From Alphaproteobacteria bacterium (GTDB taxonomy: Bacteria; Pseudomonadota; Alphaproteobacteria; Kiloniellales; J153), in NCBI GenBank assembly GCA_003693905.1, contig RFLL01000028.1:1-6609 (forward strand): a DNA stretch of 6,609 nt, in the 5' to 3' direction. The translations under genes and the position numbers were made by a program. This document shows, one piece after another, positions 5,887 to 6,609 of the stretch. How positions within the stretch are numbered: the stretch's first letter is position 1; the number at the start of each line of letters is the position of its first letter. Under the pieces are notes generated by a model, which had not been told where the DNA came from, did not search any database, and saw nothing but the letters and a program-made list of their open reading frames with translations.

Positions 5887-5905
5887 TGCGCGACGACCGG
5901 CCGGT
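5851..5905 (+). promoter_or_regulatory. Overlapping palindromes upstream of the ABC ATPase gene
   Basis: Bases 5851-5872 form a 22-bp dyad centred on GTGCGCAC, with 20 positions symmetric and the remaining pair a G-T wobble. CGGCCGGTTGT (5865-5875) can instead pair with ACGACCGGCCG (5893-5903) around an inner stem, and ACCGGCCGGT (5896-5905) is itself a perfect palindrome. The first two share 5865-5872 and cannot form together. They end about 41 bases before the ATG at 5947. No T-run follows. They may be operators or alternative leader structures. Confidence 0.5.
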
Positions 5906-5946
5906 TTCGCAGACGCTGCAATGCAAACGATGTGGAAAAACGACGG

Positions 5947-6609
5947 ATGGCGTCACCGCTGTTGAGCGTAGAGCATCTGCGGGTCGAATTTCCGACCCGG
6001 CGCGGAACTCTGGTCGCGATCGACGATGTGTCCTTCGAGATCAACGAAGGAGAAATCCTGGGCGTCGTCGGCGAATCCGGGGCCGGCAAATCGATCACCG
6101 GGATGTCGATCATCGGACTGCTGGATCCGCCGGGGCGCATCGCCGGTGGGCGCATCACCCTGGAAGGACGGCGGATCGACGACCTGCCCTACGAGCAGAT
6201 GCGCCGCATTCGCGGCAAGAAGATCGGCGCCATCTTTCAGGATCCGCTGACCAGCCTGAACCCGCTCTATACCATCGGCCGGCAACTGGTCGAGACGATC
6301 CAGACCCATACCGAGATGTCCGCGGCCGCGGCGCGCCGGCGCGCCATCGAGCTTCTGGTCGAGGTCGGCATCCCGGCGGCGGAGCGGCGCATCGACGCCT
6401 ATCCACACCAGTTTTCCGGCGGCATGCGCCAGCGCGTGGTGATTGCGCTGGCGTTGTGCGCCAACCCGCGCCTGGTCATCGCCGACGAGCCGACGACGGC
6501 GCTCGACGTCTCCGTACAGGCGCAGATCATCACTCTGCTCAAACAGCTCAGCCGCGAGCACGGCACCGCGGTCATGCTGGTCACCCACGACATGGGCGTG
6601 ATTGCAGAA
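5947..6609 (+). CDS. Peptide-type ABC transporter ATP-binding protein (DppD/OppD family), N-terminal part
   Basis: The 221 visible residues run open to the right edge; the family usually has about 320-340, so the C-terminal peptide-importer region is missing. Motifs in order: Walker A GESGAGKS at 42-49, Q-loop IFQDPLTSLNP with Gln98, signature FSGGMRQR at 156-163, Walker B LVIADEP at 176-182, D-loop ALD at 185-187, switch His214 in THD. The FQDPLTSLNP wording and MGVIAE ending are typical of the oligopeptide/dipeptide/nickel importer ATPases. It powers uptake from the inner face of the membrane, normally with a second ATPase, two permeases and a periplasmic binding protein, which would lie outside this window. 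ATG 5947 is chosen because LLSVEHLRVEF should begin close to the N terminus; the ribosome binding site (GGAAAA) is weak and a GTG at 5932 is an alternative. Substrate cannot be assigned. Confidence 0.95.
   Translation, partial: MASPLLSVEHLRVEFPTRRGTLVAIDDVSFEINEGEILGVVGESGAGKSITGMSIIGLLDPPGRIAGGRITLEGRRIDDLPYEQMRRIRGKKIGAIFQDPLTSLNPLYTIGRQLVETIQTHTEMSAAAARRRAIELLVEVGIPAAERRIDAYPHQFSGGMRQRVVIALALCANPRLVIADEPTTALDVSVQAQIITLLKQLSREHGTAVMLVTHDMGVIAE

Larger units (their letters stand above)
4912..5946. other. Gene-poor interval of about 1 kb
   Basis: No confident gene was found between the exported protein and the ABC ATPase. Frames up to about 140 codons exist on both strands (for example 5271-5624 plus, 5555-5956 minus), but they show no known motif, no good ribosome binding site, and run through the AT-rich island, ending in biased Lys/Ile/Asn or Leu/Ile/Phe composition expected by chance. 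What it does hold is listed separately: a possible basic-protein relic, a direct repeat, an AT-rich island, clustered GCACGG motifs and overlapping palindromes. Confidence 0.6.

Noticed and set aside
5555..5956. 133-codon minus-strand frame with a hydrophobic end
   Set aside because: Its Leu/Ile/Phe-rich end comes from the AT-rich island; no start signal or motif supports it.
5953..6588. 211-codon minus-strand frame opposite the ABC ATPase
   Set aside because: The plus strand carries every ABC ATPase motif in order; the opposite frame is its shadow.

Overview
The window is GC-rich DNA with strong GC-third codon use. The gene content suggests an alphaproteobacterium: a CHASE2-type class III adenylate cyclase tail, a DUF2493-type gene of the kind carried on alphaproteobacterial plasmids and integrative elements, a BTAD/TolB-like/TPR membrane regulator, and a Dpp/Opp ABC ATPase. 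The taxon is an inference; no rRNA or marker gene is present.

Layout. (1) 1-795, plus strand: C-terminal half of an aromatic amino acid lyase (histidine/phenylalanine ammonia-lyase superfamily), cut by the left edge. (2) 847-1825: two broken genes joined head to head. On the minus strand is the last third of a class III adenylate/guanylate cyclase with a one-base frameshift. On the plus strand is a DUF2493-family gene lacking its start, with two apparent internal deletions and an 18-bp tandem duplication. They meet within about ten bases near 1262-1273. (3) 1826-2088: no gene, but a palindrome and a hairpin just after the DUF2493 relic. (4) 2089-4305, minus strand: an intact 738-residue membrane-anchored transcriptional regulator (winged helix, BTAD, one transmembrane helix, TolB-like domain, TPR repeats). 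(5) 4306-4485: divergent intergenic region with an 11-bp-period direct repeat and a 7-bp-arm inverted repeat in front of a strong ribosome binding site. (6) 4486-4911, plus strand: a small exported protein of unknown function. (7) 4912-5946: about 1 kb without a confident gene. It holds a possible basic-protein relic, a 12-bp direct repeat, a 100-base island of only 26% GC, six same-strand GCACGG motifs within 185 bases, and overlapping mutually exclusive palindromes. (8) 5947-6609, plus strand: a DppD/OppD-type ABC transporter ATPase, cut by the right edge.

How the parts may work together. The lyase and the peptide-type ABC transporter lie on the same strand at the two ends and could be parts of one amino acid/peptide use cluster, now separated by about 5.1 kb of mosaic DNA (inference). 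The most coherent unit inside that DNA is the divergent pair: an inner-membrane DNA-binding regulator whose sensory part should be periplasmic, and a small secreted protein it could control or sense. Cyclase and DUF2493 relics show that this interval has been repeatedly rearranged.
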